A DNA stretch of 64,000 bases from Arcicella rosea (GTDB lineage: Bacteria; Bacteroidota; Bacteroidia; Cytophagales; Spirosomataceae). Each line of letters begins with the position of its first letter. Positions within the stretch are counted from its first letter, which is position 1. The stretch is taken from the NCBI RefSeq assembly GCF_014204325.1, contig NZ_JACHKT010000015.1, forward strand, positions 1 through 64,000. Direction: 5' to 3'. A model generated the notes under the pieces. That model saw only the letters and a program-made list of their open reading frames with translations, was not told where the DNA came from and ran no database searches. Below are positions 55,361-62,388 of this stretch, in pieces. A program made the translations under genes and the position numbers.

Positions 55361-56452
55361 CTATGCGACATTTTTTTGCGTTTGGGATTGCAGTGGAAAT
55401 CCTTTTTTTGGGAAACGAACAAAAAGATTGAAACAGAAAGCCAGACCGAAGGGAACGTCCAAATCAAAATTTACATTATTTAACTGGCTTGTTTTTCCTC
55501 CTTTAAAAATATAATCATCAGGAAAAGATTGCAGTCTTGCACTTTCTCTTGCAGTTGGCACACGGTCAAACTCATAATGAAAATGATGATTGTGTCCTGT
55601 GTCAATTGTAAAACTCGGTTTTTGACTATTTAATCTTGTCCACGCAATATTTACTTTTCTTGTTTGATGAAGCTCTTTTGGTAAATTCTTGTAATTACCA
55701 CCATCTGGAACCATCGAAATGATTTCAATCGTTTTTTCATTATGAATTGTAATTTGATGGTTAAAAATTCCTTCGGAGTTTTGTCTCATCATTTTTTGAA
55801 AATCATTTTGAGGTTTGATAGGATACTGACTTCCATCATCTAAAGTGTCTTTAGGTAAATCTGAAATAGCTTCTTTTGACGTAATATGTTTTTCTGTTGT
55901 CGGTTCGGGAAAAATAAATTCTTTATTATTTTTTGTACCAACAAAAAATGCTCTTTTCCTATTTTGGGGAATACCATAATCTGAAGCCAACAAAACTTTG
56001 TAAACAATGGTATAACCAAGTTCTTCGAAATCTTGAATAATGCTATCTTTTACAATACCATTTCCCATAGAAATAATATTTGGAACATTTTCCATGACAA
56101 AAACTTTTGGCTTGTAAAAATCAACAAAACTCACAAATGATTTGTAAAGTTGGTTGCGTTCATCATCAACAATTCTTTTTCCTGCAATAGAGAAACCTTG
56201 ACAAGGTGGACCTCCTATAATTACATCAACTTCTTTAATGCCTGTTAGCTTTGAAATTTCTTTGGGTGTTTCTTTAAATAAATCGGCTACTATTCCTTTT
56301 GCGTTTTTATGTGTGTTTTCAAATGTTACAATTGCATCTTTCCAATGGTCAACACCCAAAAGTACTTCGTATCCTGCTTCGATGAATCCATACGAAAGTC
56401 CACCGCAACCACAAAATAAATCTATTACTGTTGGTTTATTTGTCATTATCAA
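55361..56452 (-). CDS. DNA cytosine-5 methyltransferase with replaced C-terminus
   Basis: C5-methyltransferase of 363 residues with motif I VIDLFCGCGGLSYGF, IV GGPPCQGFS, VI ENVPN, VIII PQNRKRAFFVG and IX ARESARLQSFPDDYIFKGG. After GGKTSQ the expected motif X (G-N-x-V-P-P) is absent; instead the frame runs through LNNVNFDLDVPFGLAFCFNL and a tail rich in F, P, K and Q, which looks like translated intergenic repeat sequence rather than enzyme. Motif X helps form the SAM pocket, so activity is doubtful. It overlaps the controller gene by 17 bp and leads directly into the endonuclease gene. Start at 56452 (or the ATG at 56446). Confidence 0.88.
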   Translation of the reverse strand: MIMTNKPTVIDLFCGCGGLSYGFIEAGYEVLLGVDHWKDAIVTFENTHKNAKGIVADLFKETPKEISKLTGIKEVDVIIGGPPCQGFSIAGKRIVDDERNQLYKSFVSFVDFYKPKVFVMENVPNIISMGNGIVKDSIIQDFEELGYTIVYKVLLASDYGIPQNRKRAFFVGTKNNKEFIFPEPTTEKHITSKEAISDLPKDTLDDGSQYPIKPQNDFQKMMRQNSEGIFNHQITIHNEKTIEIISMVPDGGNYKNLPKELHQTRKVNIAWTRLNSQKPSFTIDTGHNHHFHYEFDRVPTARESARLQSFPDDYIFKGGKTSQLNNVNFDLDVPFGLAFCFNLFVRFPKKGFPLQSQTQKNVA

Positions 56453-56774
56453 AATTAATTTCTCCTTGTTTTACGTTTATGTTCTTTAAATAATTCATTT
56501 TTTCTTCTGCTACAGTTAGTGTTTTTAGAGAACAATTATATTGATACATTTTTTTTGCGAATTGGTCTCCAAAATATTCCGTTTTCAAATCTTCAATATC
56601 AAGTCCAAAAATGTAGGATAATTTTACCAAACATTTTTCGTCAAATTCTTTTTTGCCTGTTTCAATTTTACTCAAAGCTCCCGAATCAATACCAAGTTTT
56701 GCACCTAATTGTGTAAGTGTAAAATTGTTTTTAGTTCTTAATTTTCTAATATACTCTCCGAAATTTGCTTCCAT
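56436..56774 (-). CDS. XRE-family HTH protein, probable restriction-modification controller
   Basis: A 112-residue DNA-binding protein. HTH about residues 5-60: EYIRKLRTKNNFTLTQLGAK, LGIDSGALSKIETGKKEFD, then a helical extension with a charged tail. It is the first gene of the leftward operon and overlaps the methyltransferase gene by 17 bp, the usual arrangement of C (controller) proteins, which delay endonuclease expression until DNA is methylated. A candidate operator lies at 56793-56808 over the presumed promoter. Confidence 0.88.
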   Translation of the reverse strand: MEANFGEYIRKLRTKNNFTLTQLGAKLGIDSGALSKIETGKKEFDEKCLVKLSYIFGLDIEDLKTEYFGDQFAKKMYQYNCSLKTLTVAEEKMNYLKNINVKQGEINFDNDK

Positions 56775-56792
56775 TGTCTTGAAATTTAAATC

Positions 56793-56813
56793 TTGACTAT
56801 TTTGACAAAATTA
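56793..56813 (-). promoter_or_regulatory. Candidate promoter/operator of the restriction-modification operon
   Basis: The near-palindrome TTGACTATTTTGACAA (56793-56808) overlaps a minus-strand TAATTTTG (56806-56813, a TAnnTTTG match). It lies 19-39 bp before the controller start. A -33 element is not convincing, as expected for an activator-dependent or repressed promoter. Confidence 0.35.
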
Positions 56814-57254
56814 CGAGAATATTTTTTGACGTGAGAATTTTCAGATTAATATTTTCTTAAAAATTAGTTAATGACTTTATAAGGAAAAAAATGTATAGGA
56901 ATCAGCATTGCGGTGGTTTATACTTCTTATGCACTGACCGCATTATTAACTGGGAATTTTTCAATTAGCCACGAAAAGGTTAGCAAATAATTCTCGGTAA
57001 AAACTGATTAATAGTTATTTGGGGATTGTTAGAGTTTTAACCTTACATAAATTACATTCTAACACATCAATATTTACTCAAAAAATTGCTAATCATGTCT
57101 TTTTTAACTTGGAAAAATATTTCAAAATATCAAGAAAGTCTCAAATCATCATTCAAGACGTTCTAAATCATGTTTTAAGGCGTTTTCTGTTTTTTGAGGG
57201 GCAAACTTTGACCCATCAATTCAACGAGGCGAAAACCTCTTAAACATTCAAAAA
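56814..57254. other. Intergenic region right of the restriction-modification operon
   Basis: About 440 bases between divergent genes. No reading frame with protein-like character is seen; an 74-codon TTG frame at 57019-57243 has no export signal or family features and looks like chance. No strong inverted repeat marks an island boundary here. Confidence 0.45.
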
Positions 57255-57956
57255 ATGAAAACGCAAATCAAATCTCTTCTTTTTATTTGTTCTCTTTTAA
57301 TCGCTTTTATCGGAAAAGCTCAAACAGAACTTGCTCGTGTAAGCTTTACTATCAAAAATCCTTCCCTCAAAAACAAACTGATTGGCTTTAGTAGTTACAA
57401 TACGCAACTACAAAAAATTACGGGTGGCTATGGTTATGGCTTAAATGCACTGGCTTCGCACGCTGTCAATTTGCCTACTCCCGTTTATGTTTATCAAGAA
57501 AAAAATGGGAAGAAAGAATTATTCTGTGTGGTAACTCAGAAAGATGATGGAAAAGTCTTTTTTATCAATCAAAGCTATGACATTACTCGTGAACAGTATT
57601 TAGACTTTGCTCGGGCAGAAATGACTCAGAAGAATCAAGAGAAAGATAAAGACGAAAATTCAATAGAAAATATTGCTAAAAAATTAGGTGTCAAATTGGT
57701 GGGTGTTAATATCAAAGGGGCATCTTGGTTTCCTTCGATGGCTCATGTACGTTATGAATTACCTTGGGGAAAGGATAAGCAAACGGGTTTTTCTACTTCT
57801 TTAAGCAAAGCAAAAAATAAATATGTATTTCTGCCGGTGGGTACAAAAATCTATCAATGCAGCGATAAGTATTGGGATAACAATGTAAAATTCACGGAGA
57901 AATTATTGCTAAGCATAGAAGGAAGTAAAAACGACTACACAGTTTCGTTAGAGTAA
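57255..57956 (+). CDS. Exported protein of unknown function, 233 aa
   Basis: Signal peptide (KSLLFICSLLIAFIGKAQ, cleavage about residue 22), then a soluble domain with FTIKNPSLKNKLIGFSSYN, GYGYGLNALASHAVNLPTPV and a glycine-poor charged centre (EMTQKNQEKDKDENSIENIA). I recognise no family. It is probably periplasmic. It stands alone, 140 bp before the DoxX gene. Confidence 0.72.
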   Translation: MKTQIKSLLFICSLLIAFIGKAQTELARVSFTIKNPSLKNKLIGFSSYNTQLQKITGGYGYGLNALASHAVNLPTPVYVYQEKNGKKELFCVVTQKDDGKVFFINQSYDITREQYLDFARAEMTQKNQEKDKDENSIENIAKKLGVKLVGVNIKGASWFPSMAHVRYELPWGKDKQTGFSTSLSKAKNKYVFLPVGTKIYQCSDKYWDNNVKFTEKLLLSIEGSKNDYTVSLE

Positions 57957-58097
57957 AAGTAAAACTCAATATAAATCATTTTAAGTAATGAACATAATTC
58001 AAGTGATTTTCTTGTCAACCTATTTTAGGCAAGCACAACTAATCACCAATCACTATTTACTAATTACTAATTAATTCAATTTTAAAAAATAGAAATC

Positions 58098-58535
58098 ATG
58101 AAAGCATTATTCTCTAAAATCATCACTCCTGTTTATACTTCTGCTTGGTACACTGACTTGTTATTGGCTTTGCCACGTATTATTGGCTGTTACTTTTTAG
58201 CCGTAAATTTTGGCGGAAGTAAGTTCCCTTGTCCAGATTGGTTTATTCAAGATGTGACCAAATTTGGTTTTCCTTTTCCTGCCTTTTTTGCTTGGGCTGC
58301 AGTACTTGCCGAAACATTCGGGGGAGCATTGTTAGTGTTGGGTTTATGTATTCGCTTGGCTGGTTTTATGGTGATGTGTACGATGTTAGTTGCTATTTTC
58401 TTTCAAAAATGGGGAGGCGAAGTATGGGAAATGTTGCCTGCGATGGGCTTCCTTTGGATTTCTATTTACGCTGTCGTAATGGGGTCTGGCACTTTTGGAC
58501 TCGACCACCTCATTGCAAAAAAATGGTTTAAATAA
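58098..58535 (+). CDS. DoxX-family membrane protein
   Basis: A 145-residue protein with four predicted membrane helices (about 20-45, 60-80, 85-105, 118-140), typical of DoxX/DoxD-like proteins. Characteristic parts are LALPRIIGCYFLAVNFGGSKF, FFAWAAVLAETFGGALLVLGL and LCIRLAGFMVM. The family associates with respiratory or thiosulfate-linked redox functions in some organisms, otherwise unknown. It precedes a membrane-bound AraC-type regulator by about 70 bp, which may control it. Confidence 0.9.
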   Translation: MKALFSKIITPVYTSAWYTDLLLALPRIIGCYFLAVNFGGSKFPCPDWFIQDVTKFGFPFPAFFAWAAVLAETFGGALLVLGLCIRLAGFMVMCTMLVAIFFQKWGGEVWEMLPAMGFLWISIYAVVMGSGTFGLDHLIAKKWFK

Positions 58536-58608
58536 AACATTTTGTGCTTAATTTGATTTAATTGTTAAACTGCCTAATCATACTTTTATTTCTAAAACAT
58601 TCCCCCAG

Positions 58609-59736
58609 ATGCAAATCTACTGGTCTAATTATTCTGTTCCGCTTTGGTTTGGTTTTATTCAAGCATGGATTTATGCTTTCCTGTTTTGGAAAAGAGCTTA
58701 TCAAAACAATCGTCTTTCCGACTACCTATTTGGTCTGGTTTTGATAGGAATGGCTTTTAATATTTGGGAGTATATGTTGGGTTTTTCGGGCATTGAAATC
58801 CTTTGGCAAGAACTCAATTTTCTGCCAAGAAACTTTGGACTCGCTTTTCCTCCGCTTTGTTACTTTTATTTTAAAAGTCAGATTGATAAAGATTTCCGTT
58901 TTAGTTTAAAAGATATTTTTAACTTTTTGCCCTTTTTGATTGATACTTTTTATAGAATCGTCATTTTTTCGATGGGGAAAGATTTTGTACAATACTTTGA
59001 GAAAAATTATCATAATGCTTGGGGAATTGGTCATCTTGAACTGCTGACAAGTATCGTGCTGACTGCCTATTATGTATATCGAGCATTCAAGCTTTACAAT
59101 CAATATAGATTATGGACAAAAACACAATTCTCTGATATTGAATCGGTTAGTTTTAAATGGTTTCGTAATCTCTTGATTGTATTGCTTTTAGATTGGGCTG
59201 TTTCATTGATTAAACTGGTAATCATTAGCAATTTCAAATTAGATTTTTACCAAGATTGGTGGGATAATTTAATAGGTGTGATATTGATTTATTATATTTC
59301 TATTACGGGTTATGCACAAGCTCAACCCACCAAAGATTTGGTTTTTAAAGAAACGGAAGATTCTGTATTGGAAAACCCACCCAAAGAAAAATTTGAAGAA
59401 GAAGAATTAAGTAAATGGAAAACAAAAATCTTGCAATTGATGCACGAAGAGCAACTGTATTTACAGCCAGAACTCACACTTTCGGATATTTCCAGTCGCC
59501 TAAAAACCAATGTGTCAGTACTTTCGGGCGTAGTGAATAATGCTTTTGGAAAGAATTTCAATGATTTTGTGAATGAATACAGAGTAAAAGAGTTTCAAAA
59601 AAGAGCCATTTTACCTGAAAATAAAAACATTACACTCTTGGGCATCGCCTTCGACTGCGGATTTAATTCAAAAGCCACTTTTAATCGTTCCTTTAAGAAG
59701 TTTACAGGAAAATCGCCGAAAGAGTTTTTGACTTAA
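58609..59736 (+). CDS. Membrane-anchored AraC-type transcription regulator
   Basis: A 375-residue protein with six to seven N-terminal membrane helices (about residues 10-225), a linker, and a C-terminal AraC/XylS HTH pair (about 285-375; LTLSDISSRLKTNVSVLSGV, LLGIAFDCGFNSKATFNRSF, KKFTGKSPKEF). This architecture senses a membrane or periplasmic signal and regulates genes directly from the membrane. The start ATG at 58609 begins the first helix. The DoxX gene upstream is the nearest candidate target. Confidence 0.88.
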   Translation: MQIYWSNYSVPLWFGFIQAWIYAFLFWKRAYQNNRLSDYLFGLVLIGMAFNIWEYMLGFSGIEILWQELNFLPRNFGLAFPPLCYFYFKSQIDKDFRFSLKDIFNFLPFLIDTFYRIVIFSMGKDFVQYFEKNYHNAWGIGHLELLTSIVLTAYYVYRAFKLYNQYRLWTKTQFSDIESVSFKWFRNLLIVLLLDWAVSLIKLVIISNFKLDFYQDWWDNLIGVILIYYISITGYAQAQPTKDLVFKETEDSVLENPPKEKFEEEELSKWKTKILQLMHEEQLYLQPELTLSDISSRLKTNVSVLSGVVNNAFGKNFNDFVNEYRVKEFQKRAILPENKNITLLGIAFDCGFNSKATFNRSFKKFTGKSPKEFLT

Positions 59737-59924
59737 TACAAAACTGGTTTTAGGATTTCCTAAGACCTAAAATAATCATGAGCGTCACGCCCGAAAGGGC
59801 TTATTGAAAATATAAAAATGTATAAAGGCAAAAGGAATATTTACTCTGATACATTTGCGAGCTTGACGCTCTTTGACAGTTTCGGGAGTAGGAAACAATT
59901 TACGATTAGTATGATACTTTTCTT
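59737..59924. other. Intergenic region with GNRA hairpin
   Basis: Contains GCCC-GAAA-GGGC (59789-59800), a short stable hairpin with a GAAA tetraloop, and an inverted pair GAGCGTCA/TGACGCTC (59780-59787 and 59863-59870). There is no T tract. It separates convergent genes and may shape their 3' ends. Confidence 0.4.
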
Positions 59925-60332
59925 TCAATTTTTTCTCCTCAATCGTATTGACTCATACAAGTCATTTTTCACGACAATTTCTTCCGTTGCAATCAAAGAG
60001 TATTCTTCATTAGGGAAAAATATATCCCAAATCCAAACAAACAACTTAATATGTTCTGAAGGAGTATTAAAAGGTAATAGATTTGACTCGATTAGTCTTC
60101 CAAAATCAATTTTTGTTTTTTTTAGGTAAAATACTAAACTAATTTTAACCTTTACTTTATAAGCATCAGTCGATTCTTCATAGTATGGATAAAGATACTC
60201 TTTTAATATTTTTTTTACCTCTTGCTCATTATCGGCATCTAAATATTGTAAACTCCTGAATTCATCTAAATCTGCTCCACCTGCTAAAGGACTAAGGATA
60301 TCATGTAATAAATATTGGTTTACCTCTATCAT
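59925..60332 (-). CDS. Hypothetical protein, 135 aa
   Basis: Small soluble protein with no recognised family. It starts IEVNQYLLHDILSPLAGGAD, has a central charged part and a C-terminal TPSEHIKLFVWIWDIFFPNE with hydrophobic helix that is too polar for membrane insertion. It may be an accessory or immunity-like protein, but no context supports a role. It is separated from rtcB by a terminator. Confidence 0.6.
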   Translation of the reverse strand: MIEVNQYLLHDILSPLAGGADLDEFRSLQYLDADNEQEVKKILKEYLYPYYEESTDAYKVKVKISLVFYLKKTKIDFGRLIESNLLPFNTPSEHIKLFVWIWDIFFPNEEYSLIATEEIVVKNDLYESIRLRRKN

Positions 60333-60388
60333 TTTATTTTTGGAATTAAGCTATTTGATTTACCCTCCTAAACAAGTAGAAAAACAGT

Positions 60389-60426
60389 AAAAACGCCTGA
60401 TAAGCAATCCTATCAAGCGTTTTTTA
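60389..60426 (-). terminator. Terminator of the Ro60-Yrl-rtcB unit
   Basis: AAAACGC-TGATA pairs with TATCA-GCGTTTT around an 8-nt loop (one unpaired base in each arm), T tracts on both strands. It ends 1 bp before the rtcB stop codon. Confidence 0.85.
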
Positions 60427-61965
60427 TTAATCCTCAGCTTTTTCTCTTCCGTCTGCCATTCTTACGATTTTGGGCGAAAATTTCGCTAATACTTTTACCA
60501 ATTCTTCCTGAGCAGCCATTACTTTATTGATGTCTTTGTATGCTTGTGGGGCTTCGTCTAAATCTGCCCCAATCAATTGTACTCCTGCCTTTTCAAGTGC
60601 CTCTTTTAAATCACTTTTGGTAATCATTCCTAAAGCTTTGGTTCTCGACATCCTCCGTCCTGCTCCGTGCGAGGCAGAATTAATACCTTCATCAATCCCT
60701 TTGCCACGAATCACAAAACCCGGCTGAGTCATCGAAGAAGGAATAATACCTAAATCATTTGCTCCCGCTGGCGTTGCTCCTTTTCTATGCACCATAATTT
60801 CAGTTCCATCTGCCAATTGTTCTTTCCAAGCAAAATTGTGGTGATTTTCAATGCGTTTCAAAGGATTTTGATTCATCGCTCTGGCTATTTTATTATGAAT
60901 TTCATGATGATTCGCCGAGGCATAATCACCTGCTAAATTCATTGCCAACCAGTATTCTTGTCCTTCGTCGGTATTCATATCCAACCAAGCCAAATGCTTG
61001 GCTTCTTTGGGTAAGCGAGTTTTGTTCATGGCAATTTTTGAATAATGATTCGCAATATTGCCTCCCAAACCCCTTGAACCAGAATGTGAAAGTAAAGTTA
61101 AATATGAACCTTTAGGAATATTCATCAAATCGTCCTCCGCCAAAATTTCCAAAATACCCCACTCTACAAAATGATTTCCTGTGCCAGAAGTACCCAATTG
61201 ACGGTAAGCTTTGTCTTTCAAATCACGGATAATTTTTATCGCTCCCCATTCCGAACGGTCGAATAATGAATCATCAAATTTCTTCCCTGATTCTGTACCC
61301 ATTCCGAAAAAAGTATTTTCTGTCAGTACTTTCTTCAATAATTTATCTTCTTTTTGAATCATATTGGCTGGCAAATCGAAGATACTCATGCACATTCGGC
61401 AAGCAATATCAACTCCAACGGCATAAGGAATAATAGTGTTGGCGGTTGTCGCCAATACGCCACCAATTGGCAAACCATAACCTTGATGAGCATCGGGCAT
61501 CAACGCTCCCGCTACTGAAATGGGTAATTTCATAGCAGTTTGCATTTGGTCTAAAGCTCCTTGTTCGATTTGACTCGCTCCGTAAATTTTATAGTTTAAA
61601 GCTTCTTCTCGTAAATCTACATCCACATCTGTCTGACGACCCACTTTCTTGATTTCAAAAACAGGTTTAGCGTTTTCGGCTTCTACCAAAGCTCTTCCGT
61701 AGTCCGACAATACGATTTCTTGACCAATTTCTTTTAGATGCTTCGTGTAAATGGCAAGGTTTGTTAATTTATTTTTAGAAAAAGCGTACTTTTTCGGGGA
61801 ATCTATCATTTGGGCAAACATCAAAATCACCTGATTTTTGGGATAAACCCCATGACCAATTAAACCATTGGCTACTCTTAAAAATTTGGCTAAAGCCTCC
61901 TCAGTTTCCACGCCCAAAGCTTTTAGTTCTTCTTGGTCGATGGTTTCTTCTTGTAAAATGTTCAT
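60427..61965 (-). CDS. rtcB: RNA-splicing ligase RtcB family
   Basis: Joins 2',3'-cyclic phosphate (or 3'-phosphate) and 5'-OH RNA ends using GTP and Mn2+. The 512-residue protein has an N-terminal extension of about 95 residues and then the full RtcB core: PDAHQGYGLPIGG, VGVDIACRM with C189, GTSGTGNHFVEWG (H265), LLSHSGSRGLG (H294), ENHHNF, VHRKGATPAG and SASHGAGRRMSR, whose H433 should be the guanylylated histidine by analogy with archaeal and E. coli enzymes. It lies directly downstream of the Yrl RNA array and the Ro60 gene, the order of the known RNA-repair operon. No rtcA gene follows. Confidence 0.95.
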   Translation of the reverse strand: MNILQEETIDQEELKALGVETEEALAKFLRVANGLIGHGVYPKNQVILMFAQMIDSPKKYAFSKNKLTNLAIYTKHLKEIGQEIVLSDYGRALVEAENAKPVFEIKKVGRQTDVDVDLREEALNYKIYGASQIEQGALDQMQTAMKLPISVAGALMPDAHQGYGLPIGGVLATTANTIIPYAVGVDIACRMCMSIFDLPANMIQKEDKLLKKVLTENTFFGMGTESGKKFDDSLFDRSEWGAIKIIRDLKDKAYRQLGTSGTGNHFVEWGILEILAEDDLMNIPKGSYLTLLSHSGSRGLGGNIANHYSKIAMNKTRLPKEAKHLAWLDMNTDEGQEYWLAMNLAGDYASANHHEIHNKIARAMNQNPLKRIENHHNFAWKEQLADGTEIMVHRKGATPAGANDLGIIPSSMTQPGFVIRGKGIDEGINSASHGAGRRMSRTKALGMITKSDLKEALEKAGVQLIGADLDEAPQAYKDINKVMAAQEELVKVLAKFSPKIVRMADGREKAED

Positions 61966-62018
61966 TGTTTAGTTTAAGTTTGAATCATTTATTAAAATAG
62001 GTGTAGAGATATTTACAA

Positions 62019-62135
62019 GGCAAAAAACGAAAAGAGAAAGATTTGCTCTACCAACTGAGCTACTACTTGTGTAAAGTAAGTGGGACTCGAACCCACGACC
62101 CAACCGCCCCGAAGCATCTCTTTTCTACGGCACTC
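62019..62135 (-). ncRNA. Y-RNA-like (Yrl) unit 3, circularly permuted tRNA mimic
   Basis: Minus-strand order: conserved 5' motif GAGTGCCGTAG (62125-62135); closing-helix strand GAAAAGAGA (62117-62125); GCTTCGGGGCGG; GGTC like a tRNA variable loop; T-arm GTGGG-TTCGAGT-CCCAC (62080-62096); 6-bp acceptor-like helix capped by a 5-nt loop (62063-62079); T-A at the place of tRNA bases 8-9; D-arm GCTC-AGTTGGTA-GAGC (62045-62060); closing strand TCTCTTTTC (62029-62037), a perfect 9-bp match to the first; then GTTTTTTG as a possible terminator. This is the architecture described for YrlA RNAs, which bind Ro60 and mimic tRNA. Confidence 0.85.
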
Positions 62136-62139
62136 ATTT

Positions 62140-62240
62140 CTTTGAGGTAACAGGCATCAAATGTTTTATTAAACTGGGACTCGAACCCAAAGCCTAACGC
62201 TTTTACCACGAAGTAACATTTGACTAACGACACTCATTTT
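62140..62240 (-). ncRNA. Y-RNA-like (Yrl) unit 2, T-arm only
   Basis: Minus-strand order: 5' motif GAGTGTCGTTAG (62224-62235); closing strand TCAAATGTT (62215-62223); ACTTCGTGG; T-arm TTGGG-TTCGAGT-CCCAG (62174-62190); short TTT/AAA hairpin; closing strand AACATTTGA (62157-62165), a perfect 9-bp match. No D-arm is visible. After it, TTTGA and TCAAA could form an alternative hairpin. Whether it is a separate RNA or a module of one long transcript is unclear. Confidence 0.65.
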
Positions 62241-62377
62241 TACTGGAGCAAAAATCTATACCAAGTGCGGGGCATTGCATTGCTGGAGTCGAACCAAGAA
62301 GACCTCATTGAATTTCTCAATCTCGCCATTCCTCCCCTATATGGTTGCTACGAAGTAACTCGGTATTCTACGGCATC
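62240..62377 (-). ncRNA. Y-RNA-like (Yrl) unit 1, longer variant
   Basis: Minus-strand order: 5' motif GATGCCGTAG (62368-62377), starting 12 bp after the Ro60 stop; closing strand ATACCGAGT (62358-62366); TACTTCGTAGCAACC; an extra hairpin ATTGA-GAAAT-TCAAT; T-arm TTGG-TTCGACT-CCAG (62283-62298); closing strand ACTTGGTAT (62258-62266), a 9-bp match with one G-U pair. A degenerate D-loop-like TTGGTATAGA overlaps the last strand. It is less tRNA-like than unit 3. Confidence 0.6.
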
Positions 62378-62388
62378 CTGTAAAGTCT

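Noticed and set aside
57019-57243. A 74-codon TTG-started frame left of the exported protein gene
   Set aside because: It has no family features or export signal, and sequence composition like the surrounding non-coding DNA.
62045-62096. A true tRNA gene near 62.05 kb (T-arm and D-arm both match)
   Set aside because: On the minus strand the T-arm comes before the D-arm and there is no anticodon arm, so it cannot be a normal tRNA. The order fits a Yrl tRNA mimic.
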